Shown here: positions 6,439-13,855 of the stretch, one piece after another
How positions within the stretch are numbered: the first letter of the stretch is position 1
Layout: each line of letters opens with the position of its first letter
Assembly: GCA_036794395.1 (NCBI GenBank)
Contig: DAIRGS010000157.1
Coordinates: forward strand, 1-16,687
DNA length: 16,687 nucleotides
DNA from: DASXMX01 sp036794395
GTDB lineage: Bacteria > Planctomycetota > Phycisphaerae > Tepidisphaerales > Tepidisphaeraceae
Reading direction: 5' to 3'
Notes under the pieces: model-generated
What the model was told of the DNA's origin: nothing
The model's input: the letters and a program-made list of their open reading frames with translations, nothing else
The model's database searches: none
Position numbers and translations under genes: made by a program

Positions 6439-7375
6439 TGGATAACACCTCGTTCATTAATGTCGTGATTTCAGTTCTGACGCGTTCGTTGGCGAAGGTC
6501 GATAAATTGTCCTCGATCAGCCGGCGCAATCCTTCGCCATCGGCAGTCTTGAATTTCTGCATGGATTTCAGGCCTTTTATGAAATTCGACGCGCCGGGCT
6601 TTTCGGTTTCGATTTGCTCCATCGGATAGAACACGTTCTCGAAAGGCTGATGGGGAGCGTCGATTCGAGTCTTGGTCCACGCGTCGAGCCCGATATCGAT
6701 TCGCAGCACGCCGGGCACGTGCTGTTTGCTGGCATCCGACCGGCTGACTCTGGCAATGTTACCCGGGTTGCACCACGTGGTGCAGCCGCGTACCACGTCG
6801 GGCAAACAGCGATGAATGTGGCCGTTCACGACCACGTCCACGCCGGGAATCTCGACGCAGCCGATGCGACCGGATTCATCGTACCCGGGGAATAGAATGT
6901 CGTGATGGGCTATCCAGAAAACCCATCGCGGTTCGCCGAGCGGCGCGCGATCGACGAGCTTGGGGAGCCGTTGACCATTGTTGGTGCCGCCGATTGAAAC
7001 CGAGGCCCCGCCAATCGTCCCACGCCACGCCGACTGGTCGAGTCGAATGAGCCGGCCGGCGGCCAACAGCACTCTCAGTGAATCATGCTCGCAGAGCTGG
7101 TCTTCGCTTAAGTCGTGGTTGCCGATCACCGTCAGAACCGGGCTGTCGAGAAGCTCGATGAGATGGGCGATCAACCAGTTGGCATTGTCGCGCGGGACGT
7201 GAAACAAATCGCCAAGCAACACCGGCAGCAGCGCGTTTTGCCGGGCGTATTCCAAAGCCCATTTGAGTTTGCTCAGAACTGCTTGCGGATAATCGTCCTT
7301 GCGATATCCCGGCGCCCAGGTGCATAAGTGTGGATCGCCGATGCACAAAATGCCTGCCAAATCCGTGTCACTCAT
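6404..7375 (-). CDS. Mre11/SbcD-family metallophosphoesterase nuclease
   Basis: A 323-residue calcineurin-like metallophosphoesterase with every Mre11/SbcD metal motif: D14-x-H16 (CIGDPHLC), GD56 (LLGDLFH), GN86H87D88, H157/H158 (AHHDI) and GH186-x-H188 (NGHIHR). In this family two metal ions drive exo- and endonuclease cleavage of DNA ends in complex with Rad50/SbcC. Residues about 210-323 form the C-terminal region that would include the ATPase-binding part. I chose the ATG at 7375: it gives an eight-base overlap with the upstream stop (ATGAGTGA) and has a G-rich site before it; an ATG at 7390 is the alternative. It is the second gene of a four-gene operon between two ATPase halves, which strongly supports a Mre11-type role. 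Confidence 0.88.
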   Translation of the reverse strand: MSDTDLAGILCIGDPHLCTWAPGYRKDDYPQAVLSKLKWALEYARQNALLPVLLGDLFHVPRDNANWLIAHLIELLDSPVLTVIGNHDLSEDQLCEHDSLRVLLAAGRLIRLDQSAWRGTIGGASVSIGGTNNGQRLPKLVDRAPLGEPRWVFWIAHHDILFPGYDESGRIGCVEIPGVDVVVNGHIHRCLPDVVRGCTTWCNPGNIARVSRSDASKQHVPGVLRIDIGLDAWTKTRIDAPHQPFENVFYPMEQIETEKPGASNFIKGLKSMQKFKTADGEGLRRLIEDNLSTFANERVRTEITTLMNEVLSNAGPRNQATID

Positions 7376-8945
7376 GCGCGTGCCCCCCATTCATAATCAG
7401 CTCGGCTGATACTGTCTGCCCACAGGCATTGCAGCGAGGATTTTGGATGACCCATTGATCGATCTCGCGTCGAAACTGTTCGATCTGGGCATCGAACTGT
7501 CGTAACTTCTCGCGACTGCTCGATGCTTCTCGCGAAGTCAGATCGATCTGGCGGATCGAATCGGCCAATGGTTGAAGATGTAGGGGTTCGGTTGGAGGCG
7601 CCAAACGGGCGAGGGTCGACGCCTGCTTTGCCTGGCGGTTTTTGTGTTCGGCCGCCCGGGTAATTTCATTGATCTGCTGCTTCAGCGCGTTGGAGTCATT
7701 CGGAGTCGGCGCGGGGAGGAGCGGCTTCAACGCATGCCGGTTCAATTCATGGCGATGCAGCTTGGCACTCCATCGAACCAGTTCGCGCAAAAGGTTCGTC
7801 AGTTGCGAGACATCGTCCAAATCGGGAGGGGCGGCGAAGGTTGCAAAGGCCCCGCGCCTGGTTTCCCAATTGGTGCATTGTTCCTTGGATCGGGCAATCG
7901 TGGAAATCATCACTTTCACGGCCGGCACGTCGTGAGGTTCTGATGGCGGCGCCAGCGGGCCGACGATATCAGCCCGGCGTCGCTCTGTTACCGTGCGCCG
8001 TGCCGCGTTGTCCATGTCGCGACATGCCTGTCGAAGCGCCTCTGTTGCCGACAATTCAGGTGGCTGACGAAGTTCGCGTAGCGCCTTTCCACGCGCTTGA
8101 GACCGGGAAGAGTCGGCCAATGCGTGAGCGGCGCTTTGAATCCATTCAGCCAGGCGCTCGGTATTCTCGAGGGTCGGCGGCTTTTCGAGCGCCGTCAGCG
8201 AGCTGACGTGCCGCGCGCTGTGCGCGGCGCGCTTGCCGTGCAGTTCCAGACCCTGCACGATTTGAATGAGCGAGGCGATCTGCGTTCCAAGATCGTTCAG
8301 CCGCTGATGATCGTCCTCCAGATCGGTCAGGCGCTCGGACAGCGCGGGCAATGACCTGAGCGTTTCGAGCTGTCGATCGAGCTGCGCCAGTTCGCCATCC
8401 AGCTTGTCTTTGTCGCGTTTGGCGTAAGTCGTCTTTTGCTGATGCGTCTTCTGCATTTGCATCAGCTTGTCGGCATCGGTCGCGCTGGCGAAAAACTGCG
8501 CCGCCCGGCTGGGCGGGTCGTCCAACAGAAAGATCGGAGACTTCTGCAATCCAAAATGCAGTAGGAATTCTTTCCCTCCCGCCGCCGACTCGATCATCGG
8601 CATGCGCAAGTGGTCGTGCAGATCATCCGGGATTTTTCCCCGTCCCAATCCGGAGATCTCCCGGCCGTCGATGACGTAACCGGCGGTCTTTTCTTTCCGC
8701 CACCATGAGATCGAATGCCCAGTGCCATCCTCGTCCTGGGTTTCGATGGTGACGGTGGCCTTTTTTGAGCCGTGCCGAATGGCGAAGTCGGCGGCATCGG
8801 AGTTGTAGCAGATCATTTCCAGGGCATGGATAATGGCGGATTTTCCGCAATTATTGGGTCCGATCAGGACCGTGAGCCCTTCGGCCGGTTCGATGACCGT
8901 GCGAACATGGGCCATGTAGTTTTCGAGTATGATCCGCCGAATCAT
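7368..8945 (-). CDS. Rad50/SbcC-like ATPase, N-terminal half ending in a CxxC hook
   Basis: A 525-residue protein starting with MIRRIILENYMAHVRTVIE, the usual first strand of Rad50/SbcC/RecF ATPases. Walker A is GPNNCGKS (residues 29-36). The segment LLDDPPSRAAQFFASATDADKL resembles the region where SbcC proteins pass from the ATPase head into the coil. Residues about 185-500 are mostly charged helical coiled coil, and the protein ends only 17 residues after CNAC (Cys505 and Cys508, in PRCNACGQTV), which looks like a zinc hook. There is no Walker B or signature; those are in the last gene of the operon. The frame is open upstream to 9173, and an ATG at 9014 has a GGGAG site, but the family start fits 8945, where the ribosome site is weak. 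Confidence 0.85.
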   Translation of the reverse strand: MIRRIILENYMAHVRTVIEPAEGLTVLIGPNNCGKSAIIHALEMICYNSDAADFAIRHGSKKATVTIETQDEDGTGHSISWWRKEKTAGYVIDGREISGLGRGKIPDDLHDHLRMPMIESAAGGKEFLLHFGLQKSPIFLLDDPPSRAAQFFASATDADKLMQMQKTHQQKTTYAKRDKDKLDGELAQLDRQLETLRSLPALSERLTDLEDDHQRLNDLGTQIASLIQIVQGLELHGKRAAHSARHVSSLTALEKPPTLENTERLAEWIQSAAHALADSSRSQARGKALRELRQPPELSATEALRQACRDMDNAARRTVTERRRADIVGPLAPPSEPHDVPAVKVMISTIARSKEQCTNWETRRGAFATFAAPPDLDDVSQLTNLLRELVRWSAKLHRHELNRHALKPLLPAPTPNDSNALKQQINEITRAAEHKNRQAKQASTLARLAPPTEPLHLQPLADSIRQIDLTSREASSSREKLRQFDAQIEQFRREIDQWVIQNPRCNACGQTVSAELIMNGGHAHE

Positions 8946-9187
8946 TTGGTTCACATTTGCGTGCCATGCATGACCGAATTGCCGGCGAAGCCCGTTCCAC
9001 CGTCTACAGCCCATGATGACTCCCATCGCGCGTATGGTAGAGAAGCGGTCGGGGCGTTTCAAAACTCCGCGACGCAATTTCGTCCAATTGACCGACGAAA
9101 ACCTCGAGGTCAATCCAGTTTTTTTGCTACGGTTTTGCTTTCCCGCGGTATTAGAAGAAAGCCCACGCCCCATCGTCGGGGCAGGGC

Positions 9188-9307
9188 TATCGCATATGGC
9201 CCGTTCGACGCAAAATGCGGGAGTGCGAGGCTCCTGCCGAGCTTATGCTCGATCGAAAAACGCAGCTCGGCAGGAGCCTCGCACTCCCGCCCAACGCATA
9301 TGCGATA
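9188..9307. repeat. Large REP-like palindrome
   Basis: The inner arms are 27 bases and perfectly complementary (9217-9243 with 9264-9290; the left arm begins GCGGGAGTGCGAGGCTCC), separated by a 20-base loop. The outer arms TATCGCATATG (9188-9198) and CATATGCGATA (9297-9307) are also perfect 11-base complements, with unequal gaps of 18 and 6 bases between inner and outer arms. No coding capacity. It is the sort of hairpin that spreads as a REP/MITE element; a transcript through it would fold very stably. Confidence 0.75.
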
Positions 9308-9336
9308 CCCTTGATAGACGGGGTTCCAGTCGCCTT

Positions 9337-9406
9337 GGGCATTTGATTTGGCCGATAATGGCCAATAGATTCTGTGGCATATCGCAATGGCGGCGAGCAA
9401 GAGGAG
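9337..9406 (+). repeat. 70-base dispersed repeat, copy 1 (promoter/leader-like)
   Basis: Aligns without gaps to 12862-12931; I count 57 of 70 identities, concentrated in TTTGATTTGGCCGATA, AATAGATTCTGTG and GGCGAGCAAGAGGAG. In the other copy GAGGAG is the ribosome binding site of a real gene, whereas here the sequence after GAGGAG (GGCCATTAACGG) has no start codon and a stop. Copy 1 also contains a perfect palindrome TTGGCC-GATAAT-GGCCAA (9348-9365). It may be a leader left behind by a lost gene. Confidence 0.6.
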
Positions 9407-9413
9407 GGCCATT

Positions 9414-9460
9414 AACGGGACGGCTCCGAATTTTGAAGCACAATTCAGAGCCGTCCCGTT
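9414..9460. repeat. Hairpin at the head of the tandem array
   Basis: AACGGGACGGCTC (9414-9426) and GAGCCGTCCCGTT (9448-9460) are perfect 13-base complements, with further AATT pairing towards the loop. The right arm overlaps the first 19-base tandem unit, so the left arm is an inverted partial copy of it. It could stop transcription coming from the right, but that is inference. Confidence 0.6.
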
Positions 9461-9550
9461 TAGGCATTCCCGTCCCGTTTAGGCATTCCCGTCCCGTTTA
9501 GGCATTCCGGGGGTAGAGACAGAGCCAGAGGCGTCCCGTTTAGGCATTCC
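9452..9550. repeat. 19-base tandem repeat (3 adjacent units plus a fourth)
   Basis: The unit CGTCCCGTTTAGGCATTCC occurs three times without gaps at 9452-9470, 9471-9489 and 9490-9508, then again perfectly at 9532-9550 after 23 unrelated bases. All four copies are identical, suggesting recent expansion. The array ends about 46 bases after the stop of the surface-protein gene on the minus strand. Confidence 0.85.
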
Positions 9551-9596
9551 TAACCCGCAGGCGTGCTACGCTTGCACGCGGCCTTGGAACTATCCC

Positions 9597-12251
9597 TTAC
9601 AGATCCAACCCGTCCAGGTGATCCAGACTATACAAGCGGTCCTGAGCGCTGGAATTTGATTGCCCGGGCTGGTGGCTCGCGAAGAAAGCCGTCAAATCGA
9701 CGAACGGCGGATAATGATTGATTCCAGCGATGTTGGATTGCTCCTGGTCCTGGCGTGTGCTGCGGTGATCGGGCAGGGCGGGGGTTTCGTCTCCTATTTT
9801 GGCCAGCAGCAGCTCGGTCTGGCTGCCGCTCTCGCTCACCAACGTCGAAATGGTGTGGCTGCCGTGCTTGGAGTATGTGTGCGAGCCAATGACGCTGTAG
9901 GTCGCGCCGGACTGGGTAATCGTGCCCGTTGAAGTTTTGCCGTCGCCCCAATTGATGGTTGCCGTGAAGGCGCTGGTGGGCTCGACGCCATTGGAGTCGG
10001 TGAACGTGGCCACAGTCACATTGCTCAGAGTTCTTGAGGTCGTGGTGACGGGCGCGGTCACGACGATGGTTGTCTCGGCAACGGGAGTGCTCGCGGCGGC
10101 GCTGTTGTTTGCGGAGATGGGATCGGCCGAGGTGGCGGCAACCGAGGCCGAATTCGCGAGCGTGCCGTGCTCGAGGGCCTGGGCGGTGACCGTGATCGTG
10201 ACCGTGGCGCCGACACCGATGCTGCCGATGTTGAACGTCACCACGCTGCCGGACTGGCTGAAAACGGGGGTGGCGGACACGAAGCGCAGGTTGGCGCCCA
10301 GGGTGTCGGTGAGCACGACGCCGGTGGCGCCGTTGGGGCCGCTGTTGGTCACGGTGACGGTATAGGTGAGGTTGTCGCCTTCGTTGGCGGAGGCGGGTCC
10401 GGTGTTGGTGACGGCGAGGTCGGCGGGCGGATCGGCGATCGATCCAGTGACGGTCGCCGAATTGTTGGTGCTGTTGGAATCGGCGGTCGTGCTGCTGACC
10501 GAGGCGGTGTCGGAGAAATTCGCGCCGACGGCCAGGCTGTCGGGGGCGGAGACGATCAGACTAAAGGTATCGGAGCTGCCTGAGGCGATGTCCGCGTTGG
10601 CCGACTGGGTGACCGTTCCACCCGACTGAGCGAAGGTGAAGGCATCGGTCCCCGTCGTCTGTGTCATCGACACGAAGGTCGATCCGGCCGGCAGGAGGTC
10701 GCTCAGCACGACGCCTTGGGCGGCGTTGGGGCCGTTGTTGGTGAGGGTGATGGTGTAGGTGGCATTGGTCCCCGCCGTGACGGAGGAAGGCCCGGTGTTC
10801 GTGACCGCCAGGTCGGCCGAGTTGGCCGGGGCGCTGGGGGCGAAATTGGCGATGGCGGTGCCCCAGTTGGCCGTGGCCTCCGTGTTGGCAAACTCGTTGG
10901 CCGCCCAGAACGTGCCATCCGTCGGATCGACATTGATTCCGCTGAGGTCCCCGGCCCGATTGCCGCTCGTGAAATCGTCATAGTTCGCTTTACCGGCTCC
11001 GGCCGGAACCACCACGGGCGTTTCCACCATTCCAGCCTCGTCGGTCGTAGCCCGCCCGGTCACCCACATCGACAGATAGTCGGTGGCGGTATCGGTCCCC
11101 GACTTCATGTAGCTCATGCCGATCTGGCCTGACGGGTTGATGTCGATGCCGGGATAAATGACGTAGGTGTTGAGGCCCGCGCTGACCCGGCCTTGCTGGG
11201 CCAGTGTCGGCGTACCGGAGCTGACGTTGATCGCATACCACTGGGCCACGTCCTGAGTCGAAGAGACGGAAACGGCGTGGGTGGCGACGATCGTGTTATT
11301 GGCCTCTGCCGCCTTCATGATTCGGGAATCGATATTGTTGGTGATGACCGTGCCGTTGGGATTGCGCGGCGCAACCACGCCCGAGTACGGCGTCACCGGC
11401 AGATTCGTGTAGGTAAAGCTGGCCGACGTCGTCAGCACGTTGCTCATCTTGATGACGTCGATCGACGTGTTGTCGCCGTGCTCGGTAACGAGCCACATCG
11501 GATCGCGGGCGACCGAGTCGTGCATGGTCGTGGGCCGGACGCTGAAGTCATTGAGGTCGTTCTTGGCGACCTGGGGGGAAGGCGCGGCGTTCATCAAATC
11601 GGTGGCATTCACCGCGACGATTTGCGCATGCCCGCCGCCGCGGACGCCGAACATATTCAGCGTGAACACCAAGGCATCCTGGTTGTAGCCGAAGTTGCCC
11701 GGATAGTCGGCGTCGAACCCGGACTCGGTGGTGGTGATCTTGTAGAAGGTCCAGTCCGACGCCGAAAGGGCGGTCGGATCGCTGCTCTTGGAGACCGCCA
11801 GGTCGAAGGCGCTGACGTGGGTGTTGAAGTTGACATCCTGATCGCCGACGATAAAGCGGCCGATCTGCTCGTCGTAGGTAATGATCGGGTCGGAGAGGCC
11901 GGACCCGGAGTCAGCGCGCGTCAATCCGCCGGTCGTGAAGAGTAAATGGGAAAGGCTGTCGCGCAGGGCGCTGGCTCCCGTACTCTTGGGGCTGTAGAGG
12001 GCGATCGACTGGTTGACGGTTTCAACGTAGACGCCAGGCCCGGCGGCCCCGCAGGTGTCGGGCGGCACATACCCGCCGCTGCTCTGATTGAAGTCCAGGC
12101 CGGCATAGCCGCCGCTATTCAAGATCGTGACCGAGAGGAGCGTGCGATTCTCCAACCGTTCGACGGCGAGACCACAAGATAACGCGCTGCGGTGGGTTCG
12201 CCTGCGGGAAACGGACGGGGAACGACGCAACAGCCAGGCCAGATTAAGCAC
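9597..12251 (-). CDS. Large planctomycete surface/secreted protein with DUF11 and PKD-like domains
   Basis: An 884-residue protein. Residues 30-40 read VERLENRTLLS, the N-terminal motif of very many large exported planctomycete proteins, preceded by a basic segment (RRSPSVSRRRTHR). Residues about 42-470 form a repeat-poor beta-rich region (GYVPPDTCGAAGP, PIITYDEQIGRFIVGDQD, DGTFWAANEFA) suggestive of a propeller-like fold. Two DUF11 domains follow (about 475-600 and 608-725; both start ADLAVTNTGP), then a PKD-like domain (about 745-815, TINWGDGKTSTGTI...GSHTY). The polar tail lacks a dockerin, PEP-CTERM or other anchor I recognise. The GTG at 12251 has GGAGG five bases upstream and puts the motif at the usual place; an ATG at 12350 would add 33 atypical residues. 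Likely adhesive or structural at the cell surface. Confidence 0.85.
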   Translation of the reverse strand: MLNLAWLLRRSPSVSRRRTHRSALSCGLAVERLENRTLLSVTILNSGGYAGLDFNQSSGGYVPPDTCGAAGPGVYVETVNQSIALYSPKSTGASALRDSLSHLLFTTGGLTRADSGSGLSDPIITYDEQIGRFIVGDQDVNFNTHVSAFDLAVSKSSDPTALSASDWTFYKITTTESGFDADYPGNFGYNQDALVFTLNMFGVRGGGHAQIVAVNATDLMNAAPSPQVAKNDLNDFSVRPTTMHDSVARDPMWLVTEHGDNTSIDVIKMSNVLTTSASFTYTNLPVTPYSGVVAPRNPNGTVITNNIDSRIMKAAEANNTIVATHAVSVSSTQDVAQWYAINVSSGTPTLAQQGRVSAGLNTYVIYPGIDINPSGQIGMSYMKSGTDTATDYLSMWVTGRATTDEAGMVETPVVVPAGAGKANYDDFTSGNRAGDLSGINVDPTDGTFWAANEFANTEATANWGTAIANFAPSAPANSADLAVTNTGPSSVTAGTNATYTITLTNNGPNAAQGVVLSDLLPAGSTFVSMTQTTGTDAFTFAQSGGTVTQSANADIASGSSDTFSLIVSAPDSLAVGANFSDTASVSSTTADSNSTNNSATVTGSIADPPADLAVTNTGPASANEGDNLTYTVTVTNSGPNGATGVVLTDTLGANLRFVSATPVFSQSGSVVTFNIGSIGVGATVTITVTAQALEHGTLANSASVAATSADPISANNSAAASTPVAETTIVVTAPVTTTSRTLSNVTVATFTDSNGVEPTSAFTATINWGDGKTSTGTITQSGATYSVIGSHTYSKHGSHTISTLVSESGSQTELLLAKIGDETPALPDHRSTRQDQEQSNIAGINHYPPFVDLTAFFASHQPGQSNSSAQDRLYSLDHLDGLDL

Positions 12252-12540
12252 AAATGCCTCCGATGAATCTAGACCGAACCACGATTGGGACACGAAACTC
12301 GGCGACTGCGATGGGCCTGCGGACAATGGGATGGGACGGGCGAACCACAAAGCCTGGATCGATCCGGCGCTACCGGAGGCCGTATTTTATATTGCTGCTC
12401 ATGTACCAGAAGTCTGAGCCGGGCACAAGACATTAAATCCCACGGGGCGCTCCGACGGCAACCGATCAAGGCAACTGTATGATCCACCCCGCCGCAACCC
12501 ACTCGCCCGCCAGCTTGCCCTTCGCGACTCCTCCCGCACT

Positions 12541-12590
12541 CAGCCCCCAGCCCCAGCACTCAGCACTCAGCACACAGCACTCAGCAGTCG
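12541..12590. repeat. CAGCACT-type short tandem repeat tract
   Basis: A low-complexity run built of CAGCACT/CAGCACA/CAGCCCC units, about seven bases each, with GCACTCAGCACTCAGCAC as the core. Non-coding. Such tracts vary in unit number and are likely replication-slippage products. Confidence 0.65.
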
Positions 12591-12677
12591 CCCGGCGATC
12601 TGGGCAAACCCACCCCATCCCATACCCGCCAATTCGGGCTATCTCCCACGCAATAATCCGACAAATGTTACGACGAG

Positions 12678-12709
12678 TTGTGACATTTTCTGAGACATTT
12701 GTGACATTT
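12678..12709 (+). promoter_or_regulatory. Spaced direct repeats, possible operator
   Basis: TTGTGACATTT occurs at 12678-12688 and 12699-12709, exactly 21 bases (two helical turns) apart, with a related GAGACATTT (12692-12700) between them. The phasing suits cooperative binding of a regulator on one DNA face. It lies in the divergent gap, about 230 bases before the plus-strand gene. No regulator is identified. Confidence 0.35.
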
Positions 12710-12861
12710 CGCTAGCGTCACCTAAGACGATCATTCACAACGATTGGCGAGCCGGCCAATTCTGTTGACTCCGTTTGCTACGAATGCAGGTTGCGGCGGT
12801 AGTTAGGGGTAGGAAGGGGATTGCGCGGCGGGTTTCGTGAAGAACCCGGCAAGGTGGCCCC

Positions 12862-12931
12862 GGGCGTTTGATTTGGCCGATAGTCGCGAATAGATTCTGT
12901 GTTGGGTCTGGATGCCGGCGAGCAAGAGGAG
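12862..12931 (+). repeat. 70-base dispersed repeat, copy 2, overlapping a ribosome binding site
   Basis: Matches 9337-9406 without gaps (57 of 70 by my count). Here its final GAGGAG is the ribosome binding site for the ATG at 12939, so this copy serves as promoter or leader of that gene. The conserved GGCCGATA block resembles the -10 element GCCGATAA of sigma-28 promoters, but no matching TAAA -35 box lies at the right distance. Confidence 0.6.
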
Positions 12932-12938
12932 CAGCTTC

Positions 12939-13469
12939 ATGTTGGCGAAATGGGCGTCGGGTTTGGTCCTGACGTTATTGCTGTCGGTTCCGGTGGCGGG
13001 TCTGGCGTTGGCCCAGGTCGAACGCAATGCATCGCAGCAGGACAGAGAGAAACTTCTGCAGATGATCGCCCGCAATCAGCAGCGGCGAATGCAGACGATC
13101 AAGCAGTCATTGGGCTGCACCGATGAAGAATTTAAGATCCTGGAGCCCAAAGTCGAGCGAGTGATTCTGATTCAATTCGACCAGGCGGCGGGGTACTCGC
13201 AGTTTGGCCGGCGAGGTATTCGGGGCGGGGCGGGGGCGCCGCTCAATACGCTGCTTCCCCAATCCGAAGTCATGAAAGCCCGGCTCGCGCTTCAGGAAGC
13301 GGTGGACGACAAGGCGTTGCCGGTCAACACCGTCGTGCAACGGCTCAAGGAACTCCGAGCGGCGCGCGAGGCGACCCATGCCGAGCTGGTTCGGGCGCAG
13401 AGTGATCTGCGGGATTTCCTGACGGTGAGGCAGGAAGCAGTGCTGGTCACGATGGGGTTGCTGGAATAG
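12939..13469 (+). CDS. Small exported protein, possibly Spy/CpxP-like
   Basis: A 176-residue protein. It has a signal peptide (MLAKWASGLVLTLLLSVPVAG, likely cleaved after Ala25) and a mature part that is mainly charged helix: QQDREKLLQMIARNQQRRMQTIKQSL, TDEEFKILEPKVERVI, then a glycine-rich turn (GRRGIRGGAGAP) and a second helical part (VVQRLKELRAAREATHAELVRAQSDLRDFL). This all-helical periplasmic layout recalls Spy/CpxP-type chaperones, but I do not see two clear LTxxQ motifs, so the assignment is weak. The start at 12939 is chosen for its GAGGAG seven bases upstream. Its stop faces a cytochrome gene across a hairpin. Confidence 0.75.
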   Translation: MLAKWASGLVLTLLLSVPVAGLALAQVERNASQQDREKLLQMIARNQQRRMQTIKQSLGCTDEEFKILEPKVERVILIQFDQAAGYSQFGRRGIRGGAGAPLNTLLPQSEVMKARLALQEAVDDKALPVNTVVQRLKELRAAREATHAELVRAQSDLRDFLTVRQEAVLVTMGLLE

Positions 13470-13472
13470 AAA

Positions 13473-13498
13473 CCGCCACGCACGGATGCCCGTGGCGG
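13473..13498. terminator. Candidate shared terminator hairpin
   Basis: CCGCCACG (13473-13480) and CGTGGCGG (13491-13498) form a perfect eight-base GC stem with a ten-base loop, four bases after one stop codon and 35 bases from the opposing one. There is no T tract, so intrinsic termination may be weak. Confidence 0.5.
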
Positions 13499-13533
13499 CC
13501 TGGGGACTGGGGGGCTTCCGACACTCGTTGCTA

Positions 13534-13836
13534 TCAGTGACTCGCCTGGAGAAAGCGGGTGATCTCCCGCTGTTCGCGTCCAGTGAGGTCGGCGCGGAGC
13601 CGCATGTGCATCACAACCGCTTGCCATTGCGCGTCGCTGTAGCTCTGCGGGGGACGGATGTTGTGGCACCGTGAGCAGTTGTCGGCCCAGAGCTGAGCGC
13701 CGCTCTGCAGCGACGACGCCTGGGACGCGTTGTGATCGTCACCGGCCACGGCAGTGTTGGCGCCGCCAGGTCCGCAGCCTTGGACCAAGACCAGGGCGGC
13801 CACCGACAGGCACATGATTATCAGCTTCGATCGCAT
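13534..13836 (-). CDS. Monoheme c-type cytochrome lipoprotein
   Basis: A 100-residue protein. It has a lipoprotein signal peptide with lipobox LVQGC (Cys21 lipidated) and a single heme-binding motif C54-S-R-C57-H58 in NCSRCHNIRPPQSY, with Met76/Met78 (VVMHMRL) as candidate distal ligands and a C-terminal helix (REQREITRFLQ). Residues 22-45 are a flexible polar linker, so the heme domain would be tethered to a membrane in the periplasm. The start at 13836 has AAGGA upstream; an earlier frame extension has no good start. It is 19 bases downstream of the cytochrome-porin gene and the last gene of that cluster, suggesting electron exchange with it. Confidence 0.85.
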   Translation of the reverse strand: MRSKLIIMCLSVAALVLVQGCGPGGANTAVAGDDHNASQASSLQSGAQLWADNCSRCHNIRPPQSYSDAQWQAVVMHMRLRADLTGREQREITRFLQASH

Positions 13837-13855
13837 ATGATTGTCCTTCTTTACG

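Larger units (their letters stand above)
8946..9596. other. Repeat-rich intergenic region upstream of the split-Rad50 operon
   Basis: About 650 bases without a convincing gene between two minus-strand genes. It should contain the promoter of the four-gene operon near 8950-9100, but I cannot pick a box with confidence. The rest is repeats, given separately: a 27-base perfect palindrome (9188-9307), a 70-base dispersed repeat (9337-9406), a hairpin (9414-9460) and a 19-base tandem array (9452-9550). Open frames here have repeat-derived compositions and no recognisable domains. Confidence 0.7.
12252..12938. other. Divergent intergenic region
   Basis: About 690 bases between the surface-protein gene (minus) and the small exported protein gene (plus). 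It holds a short-repeat tract (12541-12590), spaced TGACATTT repeats (12678-12709) and copy 2 of the 70-base repeat (12862-12931). It must contain both promoters. Open frames here lack domain or signal features and I do not call a gene. Confidence 0.6.

Noticed and set aside
9110..9412. Minus-strand frame with a hydrophobic start (MALLLLAAIAI)
   Set aside because: It lies wholly in repeats, and its apparent similarity to a frame near 12803-13075 comes from the shared 70-base DNA repeat, not from a protein family.
9452..9550. CRISPR array
   Set aside because: Units are 19 bases, three of four are directly adjacent with no spacers, and no cas gene is present.
11193..11945. 250-codon plus-strand frame inside the surface-protein gene
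   Set aside because: Antisense to a clear DUF11/VERLENRTLLS protein; low-complexity Arg/Gly/Val composition without domains.
12862..12931. Sigma-28 promoter
   Set aside because: GGCCGATA resembles the -10 element, but no TAAA-type -35 box is at the expected distance and no flagellar gene is near.
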